The notes under the pieces are model-generated. The model searched no databases. It was not told the origin of the DNA and worked only from the letters and a program-made list of their open reading frames with translations. From Bradyrhizobium sp. Rc3b (GTDB taxonomy: Bacteria > Pseudomonadota > Alphaproteobacteria > Rhizobiales > Xanthobacteraceae): DNA of 64,000 nt. A program made the translations under genes and the position numbers. How positions within the stretch are numbered: position 1 is the first letter of the stretch; every line of letters begins with the position of its first letter. The DNA lies in the NCBI RefSeq assembly GCF_900114915.1, contig NZ_FOUS01000021.1, positions 62,001 to 126,000 on the forward strand. Reading direction: 5' to 3'. Positions 25,156 to 35,189 of this stretch are shown here, piece after piece.

Positions 25156-26481
25156 ATGACTAACGCATCGGATCATCATGGCTTCGGCGGCAAGTGTTGC
25201 AGTTGTTGCGATCACGGACCAACCCAGCCGAGCTTCCAGGCTGCCTTGTCGGACCAAGTCGAGCAGGCGCTGCTGCATGGTCTGTTCCCGCAGCCGATCT
25301 TGCGACGTGAAGTGCTGCGTCAGGTCGGAGCAAGTGCGATCATCGGGGCGCTATCGAGCATTCTCCCGATCGAGACGCTGAAGGCGATTGCCGGAGAGCG
25401 CAAGCCCCTCGAGAAGGCGAAGCTTGCTGTCGGCTTTTTGCCGATTACCTGTGCGGTTCCGCTGATCTACGGTGAGAAGCTTGGAAGCTATAGCAGCGAG
25501 GGCCTCGAGGTCAGCCTGCAGAAGATCGCCGGAATAGCTTTGATTCGGGACAAGATGCTCAATGGGGAGCTGGACGTCTCGCAGCAGGTCATGCCAGTGC
25601 CCCTCACGATGACGGCAGGACTCGGGGGCAATATCCAGTCGATCAAAGTGCTCACCATCCTGAATCAAAATGGAAACTCTCTCGTCCTCGCCAACAAGCA
25701 CAGGAACAACCGCGATCCGAAGAACTGGAAGGGCTTTACGTTCGCCGTTCCGTTCGAGCAGAGCCACCAGACGCTGCAGCTTCGGAATTATCTGGCTGCG
25801 GCTGGCCTCGATCCGGACCAGGACGTCAAATACCGGATCGTGCCGCCCACCGAGTACGTCGCAAGCCTTCGCGTCGGGAGCATCGATGGCTTTTTCGGTG
25901 GTGAGCCCGGTGGCCAGCGGGCGGTTTACGAGGGAGCCGGGTTCATCCACCTCATTTCAAAGGAGATATGGGACGGCCACCCGTGCTGCTCAGTCACTGC
26001 ATCCGAGAGTTGGATCCAGCAAAACCCGAACACGTTTATGGCCTTCTACCGCGCCATCATTGCCGCAAGTCTTCACGTTTCAAAGCCGGAGAATCGCGTC
26101 GGCATGGCGAAAGTGCTGTCGGAGCCGCAATATCTCAATGCTCCTGAAATCGTTATCGATCAGGTCCTGGGCGGCACCTATGCTGATGGCCTCGGAAGCA
26201 TCAAGAAGGATGCCCGCCGGGTCGATTATCAGCCATTCCCTCAATATTCAGCCGCCGTCTGGCTGATGACGCAGCTCAGGCGTTGGAACATGCTGAAGGA
26301 GGATGTCGACTACAAGGTGCTCGCTGAAAAGGTGATGCTCGCCACGGACGCTGCGCGCATCATGCGCGAGCAGGGGGCGCCTGCCCCGGTCGTCGGGTTC
26401 GGCAGCGAGAAGATCCTCGGGAAGGACTTCGATTCTAACAAGCCGCAGGAATACTTGGCTTCCGTCAAGAAGTCCGGCTGA
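25156..26481 (+). CDS. NrtA/SsuA-type ABC substrate-binding protein, Cys-rich N-terminus
   Basis: A 441-residue binding protein. Start ATG 25156 chosen; a longer frame from ATG 24988, overlapping the upstream stop (ATGA), cannot be excluded. The N-terminus is unusual: GFGGKCCSCCDHG, then about 35 residues before a Tat-like RREVLRQVGASAIIGALSSILP. The rest is a nitrate/taurine/cyanate-type binding fold (LAVGFLPITCAVPLIYGEKLG, FAVPFEQSHQTLQLRNYL, FFGGEPGGQRAVYEGAG). It opens a three-gene importer with the genes at 26487 and 27334. The ligand is unknown. Confidence 0.8.
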   Translation: MTNASDHHGFGGKCCSCCDHGPTQPSFQAALSDQVEQALLHGLFPQPILRREVLRQVGASAIIGALSSILPIETLKAIAGERKPLEKAKLAVGFLPITCAVPLIYGEKLGSYSSEGLEVSLQKIAGIALIRDKMLNGELDVSQQVMPVPLTMTAGLGGNIQSIKVLTILNQNGNSLVLANKHRNNRDPKNWKGFTFAVPFEQSHQTLQLRNYLAAAGLDPDQDVKYRIVPPTEYVASLRVGSIDGFFGGEPGGQRAVYEGAGFIHLISKEIWDGHPCCSVTASESWIQQNPNTFMAFYRAIIAASLHVSKPENRVGMAKVLSEPQYLNAPEIVIDQVLGGTYADGLGSIKKDARRVDYQPFPQYSAAVWLMTQLRRWNMLKEDVDYKVLAEKVMLATDAARIMREQGAPAPVVGFGSEKILGKDFDSNKPQEYLASVKKSG

Positions 26482-26486
26482 CGCGG

Positions 26487-27329
26487 ATGTTGAATCGCCT
26501 GCAGCAGCCCTGGGTGGCCTCTATTGCGATTTTTGTAGGGTTCATCTGCATCTGGGCATGGCTCACGACCACGCCGTCCGGGCCTATCAGCGCTGCCGAC
26601 GCGGAGTATGCGCGGCTTGCTGGCCAGAGTGCATCGGGGCAGCAAGCCAGCGCGATCCCTTCCCCGTGGGCCGTTGCACTACGGGGCTATGAGCTGATCG
26701 CGCACGCCTTGGACAATGATAACCCCAACAATCTAGGGATCGCCTGGCACTTGGTCTATTCCATGGCGCGAGTGGCCCTTGGCTTCACGTTGGCTTTAGC
26801 CGTTGCCGTTCCGCTGGGCTTCATCCTTGGACTGTGGCCCGCATGCTATCAAGCCCTCGATCCATTCATTCAGGTTCTTAGGCCGGTATCACCGCTCGCG
26901 TGGATGCCACTTGCTCTTTACACGTTTCGCGACAGCACAATCTCGACTATTTTCATTATCTTCATCTGCGCCGTATGGCCGATGTTGATTAGCACTGCGA
27001 CCGGAACGGCGTCGGTGCGTGCGGAGTGGCTGAACGTGTCGCGTGTGTTCGGGGTGCCTAAACTCGAGCACGTGACGCGGGTCGTCTTTCCTGCCAGCGT
27101 GCCCATGATCTTGTCCGGAATGCGTATTTCCATCGGCATAGCGTGGTTCGTCATCGTGGCCGCGGAAATGGTCGGCGCGCAAAGCGGGATCGGATATTTC
27201 ATTTGGAACGAATGGAATAACTTGCAGATCGCCAGCATGATCGTTGCCATTGTTCTGGTCGGTGCGATCGGTCTCGCCCTCGACGTCATTCTTAAACGAA
27301 TTGGCGAACGCCTCAGCTTCCGGGAATAG
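26487..27329 (+). CDS. NrtB/SsuC-type ABC permease
   Basis: A 280-residue membrane protein, ATG five bases after the binding protein. Membrane segments include PWVASIAIFVGFICIWAWLT and LIVALTLAVAVPLGFILGL-type helices; the EAA-type loop lies around WLNVSRVFGVPKLEHVTRVVFPAS. Typical length for nitrate/sulfonate-class permeases. A polar periplasmic loop of about 70 residues follows the first helix. Confidence 0.9.
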   Translation: MLNRLQQPWVASIAIFVGFICIWAWLTTTPSGPISAADAEYARLAGQSASGQQASAIPSPWAVALRGYELIAHALDNDNPNNLGIAWHLVYSMARVALGFTLALAVAVPLGFILGLWPACYQALDPFIQVLRPVSPLAWMPLALYTFRDSTISTIFIIFICAVWPMLISTATGTASVRAEWLNVSRVFGVPKLEHVTRVVFPASVPMILSGMRISIGIAWFVIVAAEMVGAQSGIGYFIWNEWNNLQIASMIVAIVLVGAIGLALDVILKRIGERLSFRE

Positions 27330-27333
27330 CACG

Positions 27334-28128
27334 ATGGCCGATCTAGATATCAACGACGTTTCGATGTCGTTTGTTGACCGCTCCGGCAAGCAGCTGATCG
27401 CGCTCGACCGGATATCGCTCGCAATCGAACATAGCGAGTTCGTCTGCCTAATAGGCCACTCAGGCTGTGGCAAGAGTACGCTGCTCAACATCGTAGCCGG
27501 ACTTTTGATGCCCACTTCAGGTACAATCCGCTGCGCTAGTGCGGTCGTTACTGGTCCCGGGCCGGAGAGGGCAATGGTCTTTCAGAGCCATGCCTTGCTC
27601 CCCTGGATGACGTGCGTTGAAAACGTTCATCTTGCCGTAAAGCAGGCGTTTCGAGGAGCGCCCAGGTCCGAGCTGATGGATAGGGCCGAACAGGCGCTAA
27701 AGCTCGTGCACCTGGAGCACGCGATAGGCAAATACCCCTTTGAAATCTCTGGGGGCATGAAGCAGCGCGTGGGTATCGCGCGGGCGTTCGCCGTTCAGCC
27801 GAAGGTGCTCTTATTGGACGAGCCCTTCGGTGCGCTCGATGCATTGACGAGATCAAGCCTTCAGGACGAACTCGTGCGAATCGTCGAGACGACGAAGACG
27901 ACCGTCGTGATGGTCACCCACGACATCGACGAAGCCATCTTTCTCAGCGACAGAATTGTCGCACTTTCCAACGGACCGGCTGCTCGTATCGGTCGGATCT
28001 GGAAAGTAGAGACGCCCCGACCACGCGACCGGCTAAAGCTGACGACCGACTTCGAAGGTATCAAGTACCGAAAAGAGATCCTCGAATTCTTGTACAAGAA
28101 AGAGCCGTTTCCGCAATTTGCGAGCTAG
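27334..28128 (+). CDS. NrtD/SsuB-type ABC ATPase
   Basis: A 264-residue ATPase from ATG 27334, five bases after the permease. Walker A GHSGCGKST (41-49), signature ISGGM (138-142), Walker B VLLLDEP (158-164) followed by FGALD, and H-loop VTHDIDEA. Completes the importer begun at 25156. No TOBE domain, as usual for this class. Confidence 0.93.
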   Translation: MADLDINDVSMSFVDRSGKQLIALDRISLAIEHSEFVCLIGHSGCGKSTLLNIVAGLLMPTSGTIRCASAVVTGPGPERAMVFQSHALLPWMTCVENVHLAVKQAFRGAPRSELMDRAEQALKLVHLEHAIGKYPFEISGGMKQRVGIARAFAVQPKVLLLDEPFGALDALTRSSLQDELVRIVETTKTTVVMVTHDIDEAIFLSDRIVALSNGPAARIGRIWKVETPRPRDRLKLTTDFEGIKYRKEILEFLYKKEPFPQFAS

Positions 28129-28270
28129 ATGTTCGAATCGTGTGATCGCGGACCGCTTCAACCATCGAGCGGGGACAGGGCGAGAAATGCGCAAGTCTTC
28201 TCTCGTAAATTCTCAGTGGGCAACGATGCAAAGTCTCTCGAAATTGTCACAAACAGTTCAGGAGGAGCAG

Positions 28271-28561
28271 GTGAAGACATCGTCAAAGACACTGGAAGTA
28301 GAGATGGTCGCACTGGCGCGGTCGAGATTGACGGTGGCAGCGTCGCTGAGCATCGCGATGATCGCCATCTATTTCGGCTTCATGGGCCTGTTCGCGTTTG
28401 CCAAACCTGTCCTCGGCAGAATGCTCGCCACAGGCCTGTCGCTTTGCATCTTGCTCGGGCCATTGGTCATCATCAGCTCGTTCTTGCTCTGCCTCGTCTA
28501 CGTGTATTGGGCGAATAACATATTTGACCGGAACGTGAAGTCTATGCTGGGGCAAGCGTGA
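28271..28561 (+). CDS. DUF485 membrane subunit of an SSS transporter
   Basis: A 96-residue protein started at GTG 28271 because AGGAGGAG lies at 28260-28267; the longer upstream frame has no start signal. Two transmembrane helices (AASLSIAMIAIYFGFMGLFAF and LCILLGPLVIISSFLLCLVYVYW) with a short linker are typical of DUF485/YjcH proteins. These are encoded just before ActP-type solute:sodium symporters, as here, with overlapping stop/start. Confidence 0.82.
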   Translation: MKTSSKTLEVEMVALARSRLTVAASLSIAMIAIYFGFMGLFAFAKPVLGRMLATGLSLCILLGPLVIISSFLLCLVYVYWANNIFDRNVKSMLGQA

Positions 28562-30147
28562 TGCAGGCACAGTCCAGCAACATCTCCATCGCGTTCTTCT
28601 TCGCGTTCATGGCCTTGACGCTCGTTATAACCTATTGGGCGGCCAAGCGGACCAAGACAACGGAGACGTTCTTTGCGGCAGGTGGCGAGATCACCGCGTG
28701 GCAAAATGGTTGGGCTCTCGCCGGAGACTTTCTTTCTGCGGCGGCGCTTTTAGGCATCGCCGGTATTGTTACGTCAAACGGCTTTGATGGCATGGTGTAT
28801 TCGATCGGGTGGCTCGTGGGTTGGCCGATCATTCTCTTTCTCATCGTTGAGCCGCTTCGAAATGTCGGAAAGTTCACCTTTGCCGACGTGGTGGCGTATC
28901 GGCTGTCGCAAAAGCCGGTCCGTTCTGCCGCTGCGATCGGAACTCTGGCCGTCATTTCGTTCTATCTCATCGCGCAAATGGTTGCGACGGGAGCGCTCAT
29001 AAAGCTGCTTTTCGGCATTCCATATTCGTGGTCAGTCATCATTGTCGGGACGGCCATGCTGATCTACGTGCTCTTTGGTGGCATGCTCGCTACCACCTGG
29101 GTTCAGGTCGTCAAAGCGGCGCTCCTGATGGCAGGAGGAGCAATCCTGACGATCCTTGTCCTTGCGCAATTCCAGATGAATCCGCTGAGGCTATTCGCAG
29201 CCGCAGCTGAGCGGTATGGAGACAATGTGCTTCAGCCGGGCTCGCGGGTCGTTACCGGTCAATGGGACGCTATATCGCTGGGGCTTGGTCTTATGTTCGG
29301 CACGGCCGCCATGCCGCACATCCTCATGCGTGTCTACACGGTCAGGGACGTCAAGGCCGCGCGGCTCTCCATTCTCTACGCCACCGGCCTAATCGGAGCA
29401 TTTCATCTCATGGTCTTCGTCATCGGCTTTGGCGCCATGGTGATCGTCGGACCACAGGCGGTACTCAAAGCCGGAGGCGGTGGCAACATGGCTGCGCCCT
29501 TGCTGGCTCAAGCGGTTGGAGGAAACGCATTCTTCGGCTTCATTTGCGCTGTGGCTTTCGCGACCATGCTTGCAGTCGTCGCCGGATTGACCCTGTCGGG
29601 GGTCGCCACCCTCTGCCATGATCTCTGGACCAATGTCATAAGAGCCGGAAAGGCGACAGAGTCTGAGCAGTTGAAGGTTGCGCGCGCCGCCACGATCATC
29701 ATTGCGGTCGTCGCTGTAGTCTTGGGAATCCTGTTCGAGGGACAGAATGTTGCCTTTATGGCAGGACTAGCGTTCTCCGTAGCCTGCGCGGCCAACTTTC
29801 CTTCGCTGGTACTCGCAATCAGCTGGAAGCGTTTCACCACACAGGGAGCGGTCGCGAGTATTCTCGTCGGTACTATAGGTTCGATTGTTCTGATATGCCT
29901 CTCGCCCACGATCCAGGTCGACGTTCTGGGAAAAGCATTGGCGGACATTGCCGGCGCCTGGTGGTTCGTCCCGTTGAAGAACCCGGCGATTGTCGCCATG
30001 CCGGTTTCGTTTGGGGTAGCGATCGCCGTATCCTTTGCCACGGCTGAGATAGATGCCGACGGCACATTCCGGGAGATGCAACGAAGGATCCTGTTGGGTT
30101 CTTCCGGTCCGGCGGGCGCCGGGACTACTCAGCGCAAAAAGGGATAG
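28558..30147 (+). CDS. ActP-like solute:sodium symporter
   Basis: A 529-residue SSS-family transporter with about 13 membrane helices, starting at GTG 28558 or ATG 28561 (overlapping the DUF485 stop). Family marks: ITYWAAKRTKTTETFFAAGGEI, GDFLSAAALLGIAG, and KFTFADVVAYRLSQKPVRS. Members carry acetate, pyruvate or other monocarboxylates. Possibly takes up the acid released by the catabolic genes upstream; this is inference. Confidence 0.88.
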   Translation: MMQAQSSNISIAFFFAFMALTLVITYWAAKRTKTTETFFAAGGEITAWQNGWALAGDFLSAAALLGIAGIVTSNGFDGMVYSIGWLVGWPIILFLIVEPLRNVGKFTFADVVAYRLSQKPVRSAAAIGTLAVISFYLIAQMVATGALIKLLFGIPYSWSVIIVGTAMLIYVLFGGMLATTWVQVVKAALLMAGGAILTILVLAQFQMNPLRLFAAAAERYGDNVLQPGSRVVTGQWDAISLGLGLMFGTAAMPHILMRVYTVRDVKAARLSILYATGLIGAFHLMVFVIGFGAMVIVGPQAVLKAGGGGNMAAPLLAQAVGGNAFFGFICAVAFATMLAVVAGLTLSGVATLCHDLWTNVIRAGKATESEQLKVARAATIIIAVVAVVLGILFEGQNVAFMAGLAFSVACAANFPSLVLAISWKRFTTQGAVASILVGTIGSIVLICLSPTIQVDVLGKALADIAGAWWFVPLKNPAIVAMPVSFGVAIAVSFATAEIDADGTFREMQRRILLGSSGPAGAGTTQRKKG

Positions 30148-30313
30148 TCAGAAAGCGGCTTTCAGAACCTAAGTGGCTGATATTCCCAATAAAACCTCCA
30201 ACGCGACTTGCGAGCCCTCGGGAAGCTAAGGGTCCATAGCGTCCTGAGGACGCTGGCAATCTCTTGAAACTAATGCGAAATTCGCTGGAGTCTTGGAGGG
30301 CAGAGCGGAGCGA

Positions 30314-31207
30314 ATGTTCGACTGGAACGATCTGAAGTTCTTTCTAGAACTCGCAAGGCAAGGCCGTTTGATGCCAGCCGCTCGGCGGCTCAAAGTCGAT
30401 CATACGACAGTCAGTCGGCGGATATCGGAGCTTGAGCGAGATCTTGCGATCAAAATATTCGATAGAAAGCCGGATGGTTTCGTTCTGACAGAGGACGGCC
30501 ACAAGCTCTATCAGGCCGCCGAGAAAATCGAAGCAGCCGCCCTGGTTGTCTCGGAAGATTTTCGAAGTGCACCAACCGAACCCACGGGCCGGGTCCGGCT
30601 CACCAGCATGGAGGGTATCGCCGCATTCTACCTGGCCGAGAAACTGGTTCAGTTCAATGAGAAGCATCCCGGCGTGTTGGTCGAGCTGGTCACCGAAAGG
30701 CACCTGATCAACCTTACCAAACGCGAAGCGGACGTCTGCGTTAGCTTCGTGCCGCTCGTCGGTCCTAAGCTATCGGTTAAGAACGCGGGAGAGTTCAAGC
30801 TCGGGCTATTCGCGTCATCGAAATACATCGTGAGCAGGGGCGCGCCTGCTTCGAAAGAGGAGCTGAAGCGTCACGATTTTATCGACTACGTCGACGATCT
30901 CGTCGCGATCCAGCCGGTGCAGTGGCTGCATGATGTGCTGGTACCGGAGAACGTCGTATTCCGCTCGACAAGTATGGCCGCTCAGCAGAATGCAATCGGC
31001 GCCGGGCGTGGTGTCGGCCTTTTGCCGTTCTTCTCGGCGAAGAAGGACCCTCGTCTCGTGCGCATCATGAAGGACGTGGTCGTCACGAGGTCATTGTTTG
31101 TCTCCGTGCACGAAGATATCGAATACATGGGACGAGTCCGCACCTTGCTGCGTTTCCTTCATGAGATATTCAAGGTAGACAAGGCCTTCTTGAACGAGTT
31201 CGAGTGA
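30314..31207 (+). CDS. LysR-family regulator
   Basis: A 297-residue regulator, ATG 30314 with GGAG just upstream. N-terminal winged helix (WNDLKFFLELARQGRLMPAARRLKVDHTTVSRRISELE) and C-terminal co-inducer domain. It precedes the sulfite-oxidase-like and nitrilase genes on the same strand. Its sequence resembles the LysR gene at 35190 more than the pair at 36057 and 40378. Confidence 0.9.
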   Translation: MFDWNDLKFFLELARQGRLMPAARRLKVDHTTVSRRISELERDLAIKIFDRKPDGFVLTEDGHKLYQAAEKIEAAALVVSEDFRSAPTEPTGRVRLTSMEGIAAFYLAEKLVQFNEKHPGVLVELVTERHLINLTKREADVCVSFVPLVGPKLSVKNAGEFKLGLFASSKYIVSRGAPASKEELKRHDFIDYVDDLVAIQPVQWLHDVLVPENVVFRSTSMAAQQNAIGAGRGVGLLPFFSAKKDPRLVRIMKDVVVTRSLFVSVHEDIEYMGRVRTLLRFLHEIFKVDKAFLNEFE

Positions 31208-31291
31208 CGGAATTTCCGCAAGCCCATTTGCCGATTTTTGCTCGAGCGTTTCCCTAAAGCCAGATTAGGCTCGCGGCTCTGGAGCGCTGCT

Positions 31292-32275
31292 ATGTCAGAC
31301 GAATTCACATACAAGACCCGCGGCTTTTTCGGCCGAATTCCATCTGAACCCCATGAGCTGACGGACCGTATCACGCCCACCCGGGCCTGCATCGTCCTGT
31401 GCCATCTCGGGGTCCTAGACGCTCAAGCTGTTGAAGATTGGAAGCTCGAAATTGGTGGCCTGGTCAAGACAGGTCTGGTTCTATCACTTCGCGAGCTCAA
31501 GAGCCTTCCAAAGCGCCAATTCGTTTCGGTGCACCAATGCGCAGGAAGTCCGCTCGCACCCGACAAGCCGACAAGGCGGGTCTGCAATGTATCGTGGGCT
31601 GGGGTCCGCTTGGGTGACCTACTTGGGATGGCAGGAGTCGATGAGACCGCGCGCTTTGTCTGGTCGCACGGAGCAGACTCAGGTGAATTCGGTGGCATCG
31701 AGTGCGGTCACTATTTAAAAGACCTGCCTCTGTCCAGGGTAGGGAGCGATGTTCTGGTGGCGTACGAGATGAACGGCGCCGAGCTGATCGCGGAAAATGG
31801 ATTTCCATTGCGCCTTGTCGTTCCAGGGTACTACGGCACGAACAGCGTCAAGTGGCTGCGTAAGATCGAGCTTCGCTCCGAACGAGCGCCCAGTGTTTTC
31901 ACGACGAGATGGTACAACGATCTTGAGGCTGACGGATCTAGCCGGCCAGTTTGGGGAATTGCCCCCCAGTCGATCATCGTCTGGCCAAAACCGGATAGCC
32001 AGCTCAATCGCGGCGGACTGGTGCAAGTGTGGGGCTGGGCTTGGGGCGACGCGAATCTGATGGCGGTCGAGCTGAGCGCTGATGAAGGGGCCACTTGGCA
32101 GGAATGTCGTCTGGAGCGCGCAGCTGAATGGTCCTGGAGCAAGTTCGTGTACGACTTGTTCGTGCCGGAGGGCTGCACCGGGTTATTGTCGCGAGCCAGA
32201 TCCCGATCGGGTGAACTTCAACCAGTGACCGGACGGCGCAACGCTATCTATCGTGTCCCGATCTCGGTGCTTTGA
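31292..32275 (+). CDS. Sulfite-oxidase-family molybdopterin enzyme
   Basis: A 327-residue protein from ATG 31292. It has the molybdenum-cofactor domain with the Mo-liganding cysteine C83 (VSVHQCAGSP) and a C-terminal dimerisation Ig-like domain (VQVWGWAWGDANLMAVELSADEGATWQ). There is no cytochrome b5 domain or visible signal peptide, so it appears cytosolic or needs a separate electron acceptor. It may oxidise sulfite from sulfonate breakdown or act as a plant-type oxidase; neighbouring nitrilase and LysR genes give no clear answer. Confidence 0.8.
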   Translation: MSDEFTYKTRGFFGRIPSEPHELTDRITPTRACIVLCHLGVLDAQAVEDWKLEIGGLVKTGLVLSLRELKSLPKRQFVSVHQCAGSPLAPDKPTRRVCNVSWAGVRLGDLLGMAGVDETARFVWSHGADSGEFGGIECGHYLKDLPLSRVGSDVLVAYEMNGAELIAENGFPLRLVVPGYYGTNSVKWLRKIELRSERAPSVFTTRWYNDLEADGSSRPVWGIAPQSIIVWPKPDSQLNRGGLVQVWGWAWGDANLMAVELSADEGATWQECRLERAAEWSWSKFVYDLFVPEGCTGLLSRARSRSGELQPVTGRRNAIYRVPISVL

Positions 32276-32363
32276 AGACGTGCAACAAGGCGTGCAGATT
32301 TTCATATTCGCGTGCATCTCATGAGGGACTAACCTCTGGCGGCCAACACCGGGAGGGTAGTCT

Positions 32364-33440
32364 ATGGTTTCGACTTTGCCGCGCTTCAAGGCCGCCGCAT
32401 GCCACACATCTTCAGTCTTCCTCGATGCCGCTAAGACAGCTGAAAAGGCGTGTGACCTCATCGCGGAGGCGGCGCGTAACGGCGCCTCTCTGGTTGCTTT
32501 CCCGGAATCCTTCATTCCTGGTTTCCCCGTCTGGGCAGCGTTGCAGGCGCCCATCATGTCCCACGATTTCTTCAGAGCCTTGTCGGCGCAGGCGCTCCTG
32601 CTCGACAGCCCGGAATTGACGAGGATCCGAATGGCTGCCAAGCGCCACGGGGTCGTGGTCTCTGTGGGCTTCACTGAAGGGACCGTCGCTAGCCTGGGCT
32701 GCATCTGGAATTCCAATCTCCTGGTCGGCGAAGACGGATCGATCCTCAATCATCATCGCAAGCTCGTTCCAACGTTTTATGAGAAGCTGGTCTGGGCAGC
32801 TGGAGACGCACGAGGATTGCGGGTAGCCGAGACGAAGGTAGGGCGCGTTGGAATGCTGATTTGTGGCGAAAACACCAATCCACTGGCGCGCTATTCGCTC
32901 ATGGCTCAGGGTGAGCAAGTGCACATTTCAACTTATCCGCCGATCTGGCCGACCCGCCCGTCCAAAGAGAAGGGTGGCTATGACCTGCGCAAGGCCATCG
33001 AAATACGGGCTGGTGCTCATTCATTCGAAGCCAAGTGCTTCAACATCGTTTCGTCAGCCTGCGTCGACGTCGGAATGAGGGACGCACTCGCCCAGGCAAA
33101 TCCGGCGATGCTAGATCTGGTTGAAGGGACGCCGCATGCTGTCTCGATGATTCTTGATCCAACGGGACAGGTCATCAGCGAGGTGCTTTCCGAGAGCGAA
33201 GGCATCGCTTATGCCGACATCGACATTGCTCGTTGCGTCGAGCCGAAGCAATTTCATGACGTCGTTGGTTATTACAATCGATTCGACGTGTTCTCGCTCA
33301 CTGTCGACAGGTCACAGCGCGATCCGGCGGTTTTCGTCGAGATCGAAGGGCAGGACCTGGTGGACCGGCCGGGGCAGGCCAGGCGCCGAGAGACGCTGGA
33401 GCCGGTCGGCAGCGAATTTGAGCGCTTGGTTGCGAACTGA
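32364..33440 (+). CDS. Nitrilase
   Basis: A 358-residue carbon-nitrogen hydrolase with the full catalytic triad: E48 (AFPESFIPGFP), K133 (HHRKLVPTFYEK), C168 (LICGENTNPLARY). The CGENTNPLAR motif and the FPVW segment are those of true nitrilases acting on aliphatic or aryl-aliphatic nitriles. GGGAGG at 32351-32356 precedes the ATG. A nitrile hydratase locus lies at the far right end of the window. Confidence 0.9.
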   Translation: MVSTLPRFKAAACHTSSVFLDAAKTAEKACDLIAEAARNGASLVAFPESFIPGFPVWAALQAPIMSHDFFRALSAQALLLDSPELTRIRMAAKRHGVVVSVGFTEGTVASLGCIWNSNLLVGEDGSILNHHRKLVPTFYEKLVWAAGDARGLRVAETKVGRVGMLICGENTNPLARYSLMAQGEQVHISTYPPIWPTRPSKEKGGYDLRKAIEIRAGAHSFEAKCFNIVSSACVDVGMRDALAQANPAMLDLVEGTPHAVSMILDPTGQVISEVLSESEGIAYADIDIARCVEPKQFHDVVGYYNRFDVFSLTVDRSQRDPAVFVEIEGQDLVDRPGQARRRETLEPVGSEFERLVAN

Positions 33441-33540
33441 TCAATTTCGAACGAGCGATGAAGCTCCTTGTCGATGGGGGCTTGGAGGCGGTGAGAAACA
33501 ACCGAGCTTGAATCGAGACATCAGTCTGCAATCGCCCGAT

Positions 33541-33572
33541 GCAGAGGGTCGTGTGCGTCCACGACCCTCTGC
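33541..33572. terminator. Bidirectional terminator
   Basis: Perfect 13-bp hairpin GCAGAGGGTCGTG (33541-33553) / CACGACCCTCTGC (33560-33572), loop TGCGTC, placed between the convergent nitrilase and mmsA genes. Confidence 0.7.
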
Positions 33573-33581
33573 TCACGCCTA

Positions 33582-35081
33582 TCAGCTCATCGTCGGCATC
33601 ACGAATTCGGCGCCGGCGCGAATGCCCGTCGGCCAGCGCGTCGTGATCGTCTTCAGCTTGGTGTAGAAGCGAACGCCCTCGGGTCCGTGCATGTGGTGAT
33701 CGCCGAACAGGGACGCCTTCCAGCCACCGAAGGAGTGGAACGCCATCGGAACGGGAATTGGGACATTGATGCCGATCATGCCAACCTGGATCTGATGAGC
33801 GAATTCCCGGGCCGCATCGCCATCCCGGGTGAAGATGGCCGTACCGTTGCCGAACTCGTGCTTGTTGATCATATCGGCGGCCTCATCGTACGATTTGGCG
33901 CGCGCGACAGCGAGCACTGGACCAAAAATCTCCTCACGGTAGATCTTCATGTCGGTCGTTACGCCGTCGAACAGCGTACCGCCGAGGAAATATCCTTTCT
34001 CGTAGCCCTGGCGCCGGAAGTCGCGTCCGTCGACGATCAGCTTGGCGCCTTCACCGACGCCAGCATCGATGTAGCTGCGGACTTTGTCGAGATGCTGCTT
34101 CGTCACCAACGGACCCATCTCGGCCTCGGGATCGGTGCCCGGGCCGATGTTGAGGGCCCGAACCTTGGGCGCCAACTTCTCGATCAGCCGGTCAGCAGTC
34201 GTCTCGCCGATCGGCACCGCCACGGAAATCGCCATGCAACGTTCGCCGGCGGAGCCATAAGCCGCACCCATCAACGCGTCGACCGCCTGATCCATGTCGG
34301 CATCGGGCATGACAATCATGTGGTTCTTCGCACCTCCGAGAGCCTGGCATCGCTTGCCGTGGCGCGTGGCAGTCTCATAGATATATTGGGCGATCGGAGT
34401 CGAACCGACGAAGCTGACAGCTACGATGTCGGGATCGGTCAGGATAGCATCGACGGCCTCCTTGTCGCCGTGAACGACGTTGAATACGCCGTCGGGCAAT
34501 CCGGCTTCTTTGAGCCACCGCGCGAGGACGAGTGATGCGGACGGGTCGCGCTCGGACGGCTTCAGGATGAATGTATTACCGCAGGCGAGGGCAACCGGGA
34601 ACATCCACATCGGCACCATCGCCGGGAAGTTGAAAGGCGTGATTCCTGCTACAACGCCAAGCGGCTGACGCAGCGAGTGGCTGTCAACCCGGGTACCGAC
34701 GTTCTCTGTAATCTCGCCCTTGAGAAGCTGCGGAGCAGCGGTCGCGAACTCGACGACTTCCATGCCGCGCTGGATTTCACCCTTGGCATCGGAGAGCACC
34801 TTTCCGTGCTCAGCCGTGATCACCTCCGCGAGTTCGTCGATCCGATCTTCGAGGATCCGCAGGAAGCGGTTAAGGATGCGAGCGCGGCGGAGGGGAGTCG
34901 TGTTTGCCCAGGCGGGAAAGGCCTTCCTCGCTGCCGCGACGGCCGATCGGACCTCCTGTGTCGTTGCCAATCCGAGCGCTCCCGATTGCTCGCCGGTCGC
35001 GGGATTGTAGACCGGGGATGTGCGGCTACCTCGGCTTGGCACCAGTTCGCCGTTGATGAAATTCAGAATCGTCGCAGACAT
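33582..35081 (-). CDS. mmsA: Methylmalonate-semialdehyde dehydrogenase
   Basis: A 499-residue CoA-acylating aldehyde dehydrogenase, start ATG 35081 with AGGAG just upstream (a longer frame to 35102 is not used). Catalytic Cys C282 ([11 protein letters not shown]), Asn N151 (TPFNFPAM), and the MmsA-specific [10 protein letters not shown] segment. Converts methylmalonate or malonate semialdehyde to propionyl- or acetyl-CoA in valine, inositol or beta-alanine catabolism. Divergent from a LysR gene at 35190, probably its regulator. Confidence 0.92.
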   Translation of the reverse strand: MSATILNFINGELVPSRGSRTSPVYNPATGEQSGALGLATTQEVRSAVAAARKAFPAWANTTPLRRARILNRFLRILEDRIDELAEVITAEHGKVLSDAKGEIQRGMEVVEFATAAPQLLKGEITENVGTRVDSHSLRQPLGVVAGITPFNFPAMVPMWMFPVALACGNTFILKPSERDPSASLVLARWLKEAGLPDGVFNVVHGDKEAVDAILTDPDIVAVSFVGSTPIAQYIYETATRHGKRCQALGGAKNHMIVMPDADMDQAVDALMGAAYGSAGERCMAISVAVPIGETTADRLIEKLAPKVRALNIGPGTDPEAEMGPLVTKQHLDKVRSYIDAGVGEGAKLIVDGRDFRRQGYEKGYFLGGTLFDGVTTDMKIYREEIFGPVLAVARAKSYDEAADMINKHEFGNGTAIFTRDGDAAREFAHQIQVGMIGINVPIPVPMAFHSFGGWKASLFGDHHMHGPEGVRFYTKLKTITTRWPTGIRAGAEFVMPTMS

Positions 35082-35189
35082 GGGGCTCCTCTCCTCCGAC
35101 ATGAAGCTTGATCGCGGATGGTATGGAGCGCATAAAAATGCGTATCAACGGCCGAATTCGCGGCTCCGTTGTGCAGAAAGTGTAGTCGA

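Noticed and set aside
33687-34535. Long + strand frame opposite mmsA
   Set aside because: Antisense to a clear aldehyde dehydrogenase; no domain or start signal of its own.
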